Source: an uncultured Romboutsia sp.
GTDB lineage: Bacteria > Bacillota > Clostridia > Peptostreptococcales > Peptostreptococcaceae
Reading direction: 5' to 3'
Length of the DNA: 14,190 bases
Assembly: GCA_937907205.1 (NCBI GenBank)
Contig: CALESE010000147.1
Span: forward strand, 1-14,190
Part shown: positions 8,118 to 14,087 of the stretch, piece by piece
How the letters are laid out: every line of letters starts with the position of its first letter
Position numbering within the stretch: the stretch's first letter is position 1
Notes under the pieces: model-generated
Told to the model about the DNA's origin: nothing
Databases searched by the model: none
The model's input: the letters and a program-made list of their open reading frames with translations, nothing else
Program-made: the position numbers and the translations under genes

Positions 8118-8173
8118 AAATAACCACATCTTAGAATCTAATATTTTGAAGATTCTAAGATGTGGTTATTTTT
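8116..8173. terminator. Strong bidirectional terminator, right member of a similar pair
   Basis: A perfect 24-bp stem (8116-8139 with 8150-8173) closes a 10-base loop and has five T at the end in both directions. It separates the convergent small-protein genes (plus) and the pentapeptide-repeat gene (minus). Its outer stem, AATAACCACATCTT, matches the hairpin at 7167-7222. Confidence 0.9.
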
Positions 8174-8216
8174 ATGTTATATTACTATGTCTGTAACAGT
8201 AGTTAAACAAAAAATT

Positions 8217-9197
8217 TTAAATTATATTAACATTGTCAAGATTAACACCAATTCCTTTTAATGAATTAAATGTAGCCTTATCCATGTTTGCTCCTTCAAA
8301 TTTTACTTCCTTAATTGCTCTATGATATTTGTTAGTTAGTGCAAATCCTGGTAAAAATGATACATTTCTAAATGTTGCATTTTTAAAAGTACAGTCACTT
8401 AATATTGCTTTATCAAATTTTACATTATTAAATTCCATATCGTCAAAGTTTACATTACGCAAATCACTTTTAGAAAAATCTACTTCATTAAAAGTGCAGT
8501 TAATAAAATTTACTTTTCTTAAATCTTGAATTTTCATATCTACGTTATTAAAAATTACTTTATTAAAAATAGAACCATTTAAATCATTCATGCTTAAAGT
8601 TGTGTTATTCATAATTGTAGATTCAAAATTGCAATTTTTTAAATCATTTGTAATAAGCTTACAGTTTGATAAATTTGTTTTTGAAAAATTAGAATTACTT
8701 ATAGCACTTACTTTAATAACGCTACCTGATAAATCTGAGTTGGTAAAATCACTATTTTTTAAAGAACTAGCTTTAAAAGTAATATTAATTATATTTGCAT
8801 TTTTAAAGTTTGTATTATCTATTGCACTACCATTAAATGATGTGTTGGCCAAGTTGCTATTTTCAAAATTAGATTCTTTTATAGTACTTCCATTAAATGA
8901 ACTACCTTCTACGCTTGAATTAGACAAATCACTATTATTTAAATTTCTACCGCTAAAATCTAGTACTAATTTATTTTGTATTTTTTTATTTGTTACTGAA
9001 CTTAATAATTCATCTAAATCACCTATACTTTCAATACATATAGAGTATGCTGTTTTACTGTCTTTTCTATTTGAAATTAAGTCGTCATATCATTGTTCTA
9101 AATCTAATAATAAATCATTTTTTATATCTGCTACTTCATCATTTATTTCATAACTAGCAAAAGATTTATTTAAATATGTATTAATTTTTTCTTTCAT
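8217..9197 (-). pseudogene. Pentapeptide-repeat protein with N-terminal PadR-coupled domain, interrupted by TGA
   Basis: The natural start is ATG at 9197, one base after the padR stop, with GGAG 8 bases ahead. Residues 1-35 (MKEKINTYLNKSFASY...) and the following YDDLISNRKDSKTAY...IGDLDELL match the short N-terminal domain often found on clostridial proteins encoded beside PadR regulators. Codon 36 (9092-9090) is TGA, where relatives usually have Lys or Arg, so one base change from AGA or CGA explains it. The frame then stays open to 8217, about 326 residues in all. From about residue 80 it is a long pentapeptide-repeat solenoid, with units such as SNFEN, TSFNG, TNFKN and ADF-like variants, ending with a less regular cap. 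Such proteins form right-handed beta-helices; some bind DNA gyrase, most are uncharacterised. The TTG at 8927 has no ribosome binding site, so it is not a likely true start. Confidence 0.85.
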
Positions 9198-9198
9198 T

Positions 9199-9534
9199 TT
9201 ATTCTCCTATAATTTTTGATAATAAATTTTTTGCATATTCCCAATTAGCTTTGTTTTGTAAATATGTTTGTCTACCTTTTTCTGTTATTTTAAAGTATTT
9301 TCTTCTTCCACCTTGAGATTCATCTCCCCAGTACCATGTTATATCTCCATCTGATTCAAGTCTTCTTACACTAGAATACATTGTAGCTTCTTTCATTTCA
9401 TATTCACCTTTTGTTAAATCTAATATTTTTTTTATGATTTCATATCCATAGTAATCTTTTTCTAGTAGTAATCTTAAAATCATTGTATCTGTATTTCCTC
9501 TTAATAAATCTGATGTTATTTTTTTCTCAGTCAT
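9199..9534 (-). CDS. PadR family transcriptional regulator
   Basis: This 111-residue protein is a compact PadR winged-helix regulator. LLRGNTDTMILRLLLEKDYYGYEI starts the first helix pair, KEATMYSSVRRLESDGDI is the recognition helix and QGGRRKYFKITEKG is the wing, all typical of the family. The short C-terminal helix (about residues 88-111) would serve dimerisation. GGAGG lies 8 bases before the ATG. The gene is one base from the pentapeptide-repeat gene, which begins with a domain commonly encoded beside PadR, so the two are surely an operon. PadR proteins usually repress their own operon; a perfect inverted repeat lies in the promoter. The inducer is unknown. Confidence 0.93.
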   Translation of the reverse strand: MTEKKITSDLLRGNTDTMILRLLLEKDYYGYEIIKKILDLTKGEYEMKEATMYSSVRRLESDGDITWYWGDESQGGRRKYFKITEKGRQTYLQNKANWEYAKNLLSKIIGE

Positions 9535-9556
9535 AGTAATTTTCCTCCATTTATGA

Positions 9557-9578
9557 ACAGTATAAGATATATTACTGT
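9557..9578. promoter_or_regulatory. Candidate PadR operator and promoter
   Basis: ACAGTA (9557-9562) and TACTGT (9573-9578) form an inverted repeat with a 10-base AT spacer, 23 bases before the padR start. A -10-like TATACT (9564-9559, minus) lies inside it, so a bound dimer would block transcription. The size and symmetry fit PadR operators. A second TATACT is at 9601-9596. Confidence 0.5.
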
Positions 9579-9606
9579 ATCTATAAATGTAGTTTAGTAT
9601 ACAAGG

Positions 9607-9729
9607 TTATTTTATTTTACAACCTACAAATGGTATTCCTGAAAATTCTAAACAACCCTTGAAGCATTTTTAAATAAATTTTTTAACTTCATCTTCAATC
9701 AAGTCTTATATATAAATCTCATCAAACAT
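9607..9729 (-). pseudogene. Possible D-alanine-D-alanine ligase (Ddl/VanG-like) fragment
   Basis: One minus-strand frame runs from ATG 9729 to TAA 9607 with two internal stops. Its last part reads KCFKGCLEFSGIPFVGC, close to the QGLLELxGIPYVGC segment of D-Ala-D-Ala ligases; the earlier part reads DLIEDEVKKFI. Only about 15 residues support this, so it may be chance. If real, it is a short relic with both ends lost. Nothing else gene-like was seen from 9610 to 9790. Confidence 0.3.
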
Positions 9730-9793
9730 TTTTTTGTTATCCAATTGGAAGCAAGATAATAATATTTATTTATGATACTGAATTTTCACTTAT

Positions 9794-9834
9794 AAAAATA
9801 GCCTTAGGCAATTTATACCAATGCCTAAGGCTAT
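9794..9834 (-). terminator. Terminator of the amidase gene
   Basis: ATAGCCTTAGGCA (9798-9810) pairs perfectly with TGCCTAAGGCTAT (9822-9834) around an 11-base loop. On the minus strand it runs into TTTTTA, making a rho-independent terminator about 130 bases after the amidase stop. The stretch between (9840-9967) has no convincing gene. Confidence 0.85.
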
Positions 9835-9967
9835 AAACCTAACTTATTTGTGATACGATTTTCCGTTGTCTTTCCAATCAAAGTCATTTTATAAAAAGAT
9901 TTTATCCCTCACAACAAATAGTTATTATTACTAAGATTCTTCATTTTTTCTACTTTATGTATTAATT

Positions 9968-10819
9968 TTATTTTACATAGACACCAGACACATATCCTAC
10001 TTTTCCATTATAAATTATTTTATGCCAGTCAAACTTTGTATCTATAACTTCAACTTTATCTCCAGCATTCAATCTTCCAATAACATTCGATGTTGAGCTT
10101 CTATTACTCATAACATTAACATTATTTAACGCAGTTTTAGTACTACCATTTTTGGAGCTTCCTTCTATATTTAAGTATTCTTCAATGCCTTCAACTATAC
10201 CATTTGCTATTTTATATTGATAATCTATATTATTAAGTTTTCTACCTTCTGATCTATTAGAAATAAATCCACATTCTACTAATACCGCAGGAATTTTATT
10301 ATCTCTTAATACTTGCAAATTACCTATTTTTATTTTTCTATCTACTCCAGAAGTATGTTCTATAATATTTTTTTGTATTACACTTGCTAATTTTTTATTG
10401 CTCTCTCCCATATAGAATGTTTCTATACCACTTGCACTTCTAATATCATGTGCATTTTGATGTATTGAAACAAATAAATCGGCCTTTGAGTTATTTGACA
10501 TATTAACCCTTCTATTTAATGATACATATTTATCACTTTTTCTACTCATTATAACATTTATTCCATCTTGATTTAATAAGTATTTTACTTTATTAGCTAT
10601 CTGTAAATTTATATTATCTTCAAGATAACCATTATACGCACTTCCATTGTCATATCCACCATGTCCTGCATCTATAAATACAGTTTTTGAATTACTCTTG
10701 GCTTCTACTTTACCTGAATCTATAGATGTAGTTTTCGAATTACTTTTAGCTTCGACTTTAACTGATGCAATAAAAATCACACAGGCAAGAATGGCTAATA
10801 TACTTTTTTTTACTTTCAT
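9968..10819 (-). CDS. Secreted N-acetylmuramoyl-L-alanine amidase with C-terminal SH3 domain
   Basis: This 283-residue enzyme would cut the bond between muramic acid and the stem peptide in peptidoglycan, outside the cell. It has a signal peptide (residues 1-24, likely cleaved after VEA) and an Amidase_3 domain (about 46-217) with zinc ligands His53 (DAGHGG), Glu67 and His120 (SIHQNA) and the catalytic Glu182 (VECGF). A bacterial SH3 domain (about 228-283) probably binds the wall. AGGAGG lies 9 bases before the ATG, and a good promoter and terminator frame the gene as a single unit. Residues 21-36 and 37-52 are an imperfect tandem duplication (KVEAKSNSKT...), so the new N-terminus copies part of the first catalytic strand. 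It resembles CwlD/LytC-type amidases; whether it acts in growth, sporulation or lysis cannot be read from sequence. Confidence 0.94.
   Translation of the reverse strand: MKVKKSILAILACVIFIASVKVEAKSNSKTTSIDSGKVEAKSNSKTVFIDAGHGGYDNGSAYNGYLEDNINLQIANKVKYLLNQDGINVIMSRKSDKYVSLNRRVNMSNNSKADLFVSIHQNAHDIRSASGIETFYMGESNKKLASVIQKNIIEHTSGVDRKIKIGNLQVLRDNKIPAVLVECGFISNRSEGRKLNNIDYQYKIANGIVEGIEEYLNIEGSSKNGSTKTALNNVNVMSNRSSTSNVIGRLNAGDKVEVIDTKFDWHKIIYNGKVGYVSGVYVK
10664..10759 (-). repeat. 48-base tandem duplication inside the amidase gene
   Basis: Two adjacent 48-base units (10759-10712 and 10711-10664) encode KVEAKSNSKTTSIDSG and KVEAKSNSKTVFIDAG. The second is the native start of the catalytic domain. 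The units differ at several bases, some silent, so the duplication is not very recent. Confidence 0.85.
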
Positions 10820-10859
10820 GTCTTATATCCTCCTAGTTGTTTGTATATTACAAAATATT

Positions 10860-10888
10860 ATTTTAGATTATTTTTAACTATAATTCAA
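10860..10888 (-). promoter_or_regulatory. Housekeeping promoter of the amidase gene
   Basis: TTGAAT (10888-10883) and TAAAAT (10865-10860) on the minus strand are separated by exactly 17 bases. Transcription would start near 10853, giving a leader of about 35 bases that contains the AGGAGG site. Confidence 0.65.
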
Positions 10889-10944
10889 TATTTTTCATAT
10901 TATATTACAAATTTCAACCAAGTAAAATTAAGCATAGTAACATG

Positions 10945-10980
10945 AAAAATAAGGGTTCCACTTTTATTTAGGAACCCTTA
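10945..10980 (-). terminator. Terminator downstream of the AraC remnant
   Basis: TAAGGGTTCC (10950-10959) pairs with GGAACCCTTA (10971-10980) around an 11-base loop, and the minus strand continues into TTTTTC. It sits about 65 bases after the stop of the AraC-like fragment and probably belonged to that gene. It also insulates the amidase promoter. Confidence 0.85.
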
Positions 10981-11044
10981 CTTCATTATGTATATTATTA
11001 CATCATCATTTAATTGTATTTCTATACTATTTATTTCTCTATCT

Positions 11045-11225
11045 TTATATATTTAGTATAAAAGATGATACTCCTGTTTTCATTTTAAATTTTTCAATAA
11101 AATAACTATTACTACCAAATCCAAACTTATAATCTATATCTAAAATTGACTCATTAGTTGTAATTAATAAATCATATATAGCTAATTATATTTTTTATAT
11201 GTGAGCTATTATTTCTAGCATTGTC
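11045..11225 (-). pseudogene. AraC family regulator, C-terminal remnant
   Basis: A minus-strand frame ending at TAA 11047-11045 reads AIYDLLITTNESILDIDYKF and then GFGSNSYFIEKFKMKTGVSS, which matches the second helix-turn-helix of AraC regulators (typically SILDIAxxxGFxSxSYFxxxFKKxTGxSP). Upstream in the same frame stops appear (HI*KI*LAIYDLL), and no effector domain remains. Only about 45 residues of a protein normally near 280-300 survive. The terminator at 10945-10980 is at the right distance for the ancestral gene. This is a decayed gene, not a functional regulator. The rest of 10990-11250 holds nothing else recognisable. Confidence 0.65.
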
Positions 11226-11250
11226 ATTATATTATATATAATTAATTATT

Positions 11251-11797
11251 TTAATAATCAATATTTTCAGAGTCTAAGCGCAATTTATAGAAAAATTGTA
11301 ACCATTTAGGTTGTCTATCAACCTCTTTGGCTAATTTATCAAGTGTTCTTTTTCCTATACGTCTATCCATTACAGCAAACATTCTAACAATCGGATTTTT
11401 TGATACAATACTTTTCACGATAGGTAATTCTTTATATTCTCTAATTGCATCTGTAATGTTATAAATATCAAAATCTCCATTATTTATTGATATATTTACA
11501 ACTTCATCTTCAATCGCCTTATTTTCATTATCATATAAATAGCCTTCATCTGTCCATTCTCTCTGGAATATCAAGCTCTTGTTTCATAGAATATTCTAAA
11601 TTAGAATATCCCTTTACATAATATGCATATGGATTTGCCATAGCATACTCATTTTTATCAACTCTGACACAAAACCTCCCATAATTATCTGGTGCTCCAT
11701 GATAATGTGTTAAAAAATACTGAACACGACCTCTCAAACTTTCACATAAAAATTCTTCTTCTAATTCTTTCCTTAATCCAGTCCATGATTTACCCAT
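11251..11797 (-). pseudogene. SF0329-family protein, frameshifted
   Basis: Two overlapping frames (11797-11546 and 11574-11251) make one gene of about 182 residues. The start, MGKSWTGLRKELEEEFLCES, follows a strong AGGAGGGGG site. The first frame has LRGRVQYFLTHYHGAPDNYG; the second has IVRMFAVMDRRIGKRTLDKL and KFFYKLR-like ends. These match what I recall of the SF0329 family (cytoplasmic, function unknown, found in Bacillus and relatives). Adding one GA unit to the short (GA) repeat at 11558-11564 restores the join as IPEREWTDEGYLYD. As written, translation ends at 83 residues with a short wrong tail, so the protein is probably not made whole. No terminator follows directly. Confidence 0.7.
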
Positions 11798-11840
11798 ATC
11801 CCCCTCCTTATATTCTATATCTGATAGTTCTATTTAAATA

Positions 11841-12156
11841 TTATATTTTTATTCGCTTTAACTTTTCTATAAATGTGCAATCATTAGAAAATACATGAAT
11901 TCCCCTATCATCATAAAGAAAAAATGCATTATCTGTTTCTTTATCTATTATAATTATCTGAAAATTTACAATTACTCCATACTTTAAAAGCACAATCTAT
12001 ACACGAATCAACATATTCCTCTCTATAAATTGACTCTTCATTTTCTATATCTTCAACATCATAGTATGGGTTTTCATATGGTAATATTTCAAATGATATA
12101 TAATCTTTTGATTCAAAACAATAATCAACTGTCAACTTATCAAAATAAAAGTTCAT
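11841..12156 (-). pseudogene. Small protein with a YDDRG motif, frameshifted
   Basis: A strong GAGGGG site precedes ATG 12156, which opens a 71-residue frame (MNFYFDKLTVDYCFESKDY...) ending at 11941. Removing one base near the T-run at 11986-11989 (coding strand TTTT) shifts into a frame reading KYGVIVNFQIIIIDKETDNA then FFLYDDRGIHVFSNDCTFIE to TAA 11843-11841, making about 104 residues. The YDDRG segment recalls the C-terminal part of DUF3885 proteins, which I cannot confirm; the total is shorter than that family. It may be an immunity-type or other small cytoplasmic protein. It lies beside the SF0329-like pseudogene on the same strand, with no promoter clearly its own. Confidence 0.5.
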
Positions 12157-12258
12157 TACTCAATCCCCTCAATTTATATAAACTTACTTTATTAATTTTT
12201 AAGCCTATATTTAATATAGTACCTATTGTATCATAATCATAAGAATATATTACTTAAT

Positions 12259-12435
12259 CTACGTCATACCTATGCCTAAAGCATCATAATACTCATCTCT
12301 AAATTTAATTTGTGAATAATCAAATTTAGATTGTAACTCTTTTACATATTCATAAGGCGTCTCAAACAGAATTAAATCTAATTTTTCTTGTAAATTATTT
12401 AAAACTTCTTGTTGTTCATGGAGTATAGTATTATC
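12259..12435 (-). pseudogene. Unidentified gene fragment
   Basis: A 58-residue frame reads DNTILHEQQEVLNNLQEKLD and continues LILFETPYEYVKELQSKFDY to GIGMT, ending at TAG 12259. It is well-formed, amphipathic helical sequence that does not look random, but it is directly preceded by an in-frame TAA and has no start codon or ribosome binding site. It seems to be the inside of a decayed gene. I do not recognise it. The rest of 12157-12475 holds only scattered open stretches in changing frames, consistent with further decay. Confidence 0.4.
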
Positions 12436-12475
12436 TTATGATGCAATAACAATACTTTAAAGAACTTTTAACAAA

Positions 12476-12943
12476 TTACATTTTTTGATGTATTTGATTA
12501 TCTATACATAATTGATCTATATACATCTCTTTTTCTACATCTATAAATACTTTAGCTATAACTTCATAAGCTTCTTCCCATGCATTTAAAACATCTTCTG
12601 TTGCTGCATCCCCTAGAACTTCTTTTATTGCTAATAATAAATTCTTACCTACTATTGGATAATGCTCTGGTTTTACATTTGAATTAACATGAATATTTCC
12701 TATTTTCTTTACAGCTGGTAATAACACCTCTAAATTATCTATATTTTGAGCTGCTGCTAATATTGTCATTGCTAGAGCCTTTGGTTGTTCTCCAGATTCT
12801 TGTTTATCCATATTAAACATTTCTTTTACTTCTGGATTATTAGTGAACATTGTTTTGTAGAAAGTTTTTGTTATTTCTAGTCCATGCTCCTTTAATACTG
12901 GTACTGTACTTTTTACTATCTCTATTGTTTTTTGACTTAACAT
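12476..12943 (-). CDS. Single-domain globin of the flavohaemoglobin type, NO detoxification
   Basis: This 155-residue protein is the globin half of a flavohaemoglobin, without the FAD/NADH reductase half (Hmp is about 400 residues). Counting from the ATG at 12943, the haem-pocket residues sit at the same numbers as in E. coli Hmp: Tyr29 (B10), Gln53 (E7), proximal His85 and Tyr95. The longer frame from 12982 is not used, because AGGAGAG lies 7 bases before 12943 and because the upstream codons fall within the operator. Single-domain globins of this type, such as Campylobacter Cgb, turn NO into nitrate with an outside reductant. The NsrR-like site just upstream and the nearby nsrR gene support an NO role. 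Whether it acts by NO dioxygenation or, in an anaerobe, by NO binding or reduction is open. Confidence 0.92.
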   Translation of the reverse strand: MLSQKTIEIVKSTVPVLKEHGLEITKTFYKTMFTNNPEVKEMFNMDKQESGEQPKALAMTILAAAQNIDNLEVLLPAVKKIGNIHVNSNVKPEHYPIVGKNLLLAIKEVLGDAATEDVLNAWEEAYEVIAKVFIDVEKEMYIDQLCIDNQIHQKM

Positions 12944-12962
12944 ACTTACTCTCTCCTTTTTT

Positions 12963-12985
12963 AATGTGTATTTTAAATACACTTT
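12963..12985. promoter_or_regulatory. NsrR operator upstream of the globin gene
   Basis: Two 11-base half-sites separated by one base form an inverted repeat: AATGTGTATTT (12963-12973), T, AAATACACTTT (12975-12985). Each half matches the known NsrR consensus AANATGYATTT at 9 of 10 fixed positions, and the inner 8 bases on each side are perfectly complementary. It lies 20 bases before the globin start codon, overlapping a possible TAAAAT -10, so NsrR binding would block transcription until NO destroys its iron-sulfur cluster. Confidence 0.78.
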
Positions 12986-13069
12986 TTATTTATTAAAAAT
13001 TTACCCAATTATTTTTTATATAAACATTTTTTAAAAACAATATATTATTTATTCTCAATTCAATTCAAG

Positions 13070-13444
13070 TCATATCTTTATAGTTTTAATTTTGAATATA
13101 AAGTAATAATACTTAAATATAATAATTATTATTAAAAATAGCTTTATATATAAGTTATTTAAAATAATCAATGGAAATGCAATCATTATATCTGCAAAAG
13201 TTGATGTATATATCTTTTGCTTTAAGGTCATAGACTTATTAATTATAAAACTTTCTAAATACTTTTTGTATATTTTGCTAGACTTAAACCAGGTTTCAAA
13301 TTTATTTGAACCTCTAGCAAAACAATATGATGTTAAAAGTAAAAATGGTACTGTTGGTAATATAGGAAGTACTATTCCGATTAGTCCTAATAAAAGAGAT
13401 ATAAATCCTACAATAACAAATATTATTTTTTTTATTCTATTCAT
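13070..13444 (-). CDS. DUF454 (YbaN-like) inner-membrane protein
   Basis: This 124-residue protein has the DUF454 signature: LGLIGIVLPILPTVPFLLLT and then YCFARGSNKFETWF. The first 45 residues hold one or two membrane helices, a charged cytoplasmic loop (about 46-78) follows, and two more hydrophobic stretches end the protein (about 80-118). Length is normal for the family. GGAGAG lies 7 bases before the ATG. The function is not established in general. Here it stands between divergent nsrR and the globin gene on the globin's strand, 126 bases upstream of it, so a part in NO or haem stress is an inference from position only. No terminator separates it from the globin gene, so read-through is possible. 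Confidence 0.9.
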   Translation of the reverse strand: MNRIKKIIFVIVGFISLLLGLIGIVLPILPTVPFLLLTSYCFARGSNKFETWFKSSKIYKKYLESFIINKSMTLKQKIYTSTFADIMIAFPLIILNNLYIKLFLIIIIIFKYYYFIFKIKTIKI

Positions 13445-13473
13445 AAAAACTCTCCTATTTTTTTAATATCTAT

Positions 13474-13502
13474 TTTATATACCCTTTTTAAGTTTTAGGT
13501 AA
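13474..13502 (-). promoter_or_regulatory. Probable promoter of the DUF454 gene
   Basis: TTACCT (13502-13497) and TATAAA (13479-13474) on the minus strand are 17 bases apart, 30 bases before the start codon. No good NsrR site was seen overlapping it. Confidence 0.45.
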
Positions 13503-13526
13503 CATATAATTTTTTAATTATAGTTT

Positions 13527-13557
13527 ATATTGTATTTAACCTAATATAATTTATAAT
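13527..13557 (+). promoter_or_regulatory. nsrR promoter with a possible NsrR half-site
   Basis: TTGTAT (13530-13535) and a consensus TATAAT (13552-13557) are 16 bases apart; transcription would begin near 13564. The 11 bases ATATTGTATTT (13527-13537) match 8 of 10 fixed positions of an NsrR half-site and cover the -35 box, so autoregulation is possible. The second half-site is weak. Confidence 0.55.
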
Positions 13558-13593
13558 AATATATAATAATCAACTTATATTAAGGAGAATTTT

Positions 13594-13989
13594 ATGTATT
13601 TATCTAAATTTACTGATTATAGTTTTAGAATATTAATTTATCTAGGCAATAACCAAAATAAACTTTTTACAGTAGATGAATTATCGAATACACTTAATTT
13701 ATCTACTCATCATATAAAAAAAATAATTTATAAATTAGCTAAAAATGGATATATTTTATCTTCCAAAGGAAGAAATGGTGGCATAAAGCTAGGGATGGAT
13801 TCAAAAAATATAAACTTAGGTAAACTTCTTGAAATAACAGAAGATAATTTAAATATTGTAGAATGTTTTTCTAGTGATAATAATACTTGCAACCTTAATG
13901 ATTCTTGTAAATTAAAACCAATTATAAATAATGCTTTAAGCTCATTTATAATTGAATTTTATAAATATACCTTATATGATATCCTTTAA
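13594..13989 (+). CDS. nsrR: NsrR, Rrf2-family nitric-oxide-sensing repressor
   Basis: NsrR binds an iron-sulfur cluster that NO destroys, releasing repression of NO-defence genes. The 131-residue protein has the Rrf2 winged helix: KFTDYSFRILIYL, recognition helix STHHIKKIIYKLAKNGYI and wing SSKGRNGGIKL. Three cysteines (Cys91, Cys99, Cys105) in the NIVECF...TCNLNDSCKL region are spaced as in NsrR (91, 96 and 102 in E. coli), which separates it from IscR and CymR. The C-terminal helix ending FYKYTLYDIL is also typical. AAGGAG lies 6 bases before the ATG. It is divergent from the DUF454 and globin genes, and the site at 12963-12985 is its likely main target. Confidence 0.92.
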   Translation: MYLSKFTDYSFRILIYLGNNQNKLFTVDELSNTLNLSTHHIKKIIYKLAKNGYILSSKGRNGGIKLGMDSKNINLGKLLEITEDNLNIVECFSSDNNTCNLNDSCKLKPIINNALSSFIIEFYKYTLYDIL

Positions 13990-14018
13990 TATTAAAACAT
14001 TATATATAAGATTATATA

Positions 14019-14069
14019 AGCCCTTTATAACAAAAATTTTATTGTTTTAACTATCTATAATAAAGGGCT
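14019..14069. terminator. Weak bidirectional hairpin after nsrR
   Basis: AGCCCTTTA (14019-14027) pairs with TAAAGGGCT (14061-14069), with an inner AACAA/TTGTT helix in the loop. It lies between the nsrR stop and the convergent fragment on the right. Neither side has a strong T-run. Confidence 0.5.
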
Positions 14070-14087
14070 CATATCATTAAATGACTT

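Noticed and set aside
7167..8173. CRISPR array or transposon ends formed by the two similar hairpins
   Set aside because: Only two copies about 950 bases apart, each a stem-loop with a T-run, so terminators explain them better; no transposase or cas gene is present.
8329..9153. Plus-strand frames opposite the pentapeptide-repeat gene
   Set aside because: The repetitive Leu/Phe/Lys translation is the mirror of the pentapeptide repeats; no start signals.
12944..12982. Upstream ATG giving a 168-residue globin
   Set aside because: The extra 13 codons fall in the operator and ribosome binding site; the ATG at 12943 has AGGAGAG correctly placed and gives exact Hmp residue numbering.
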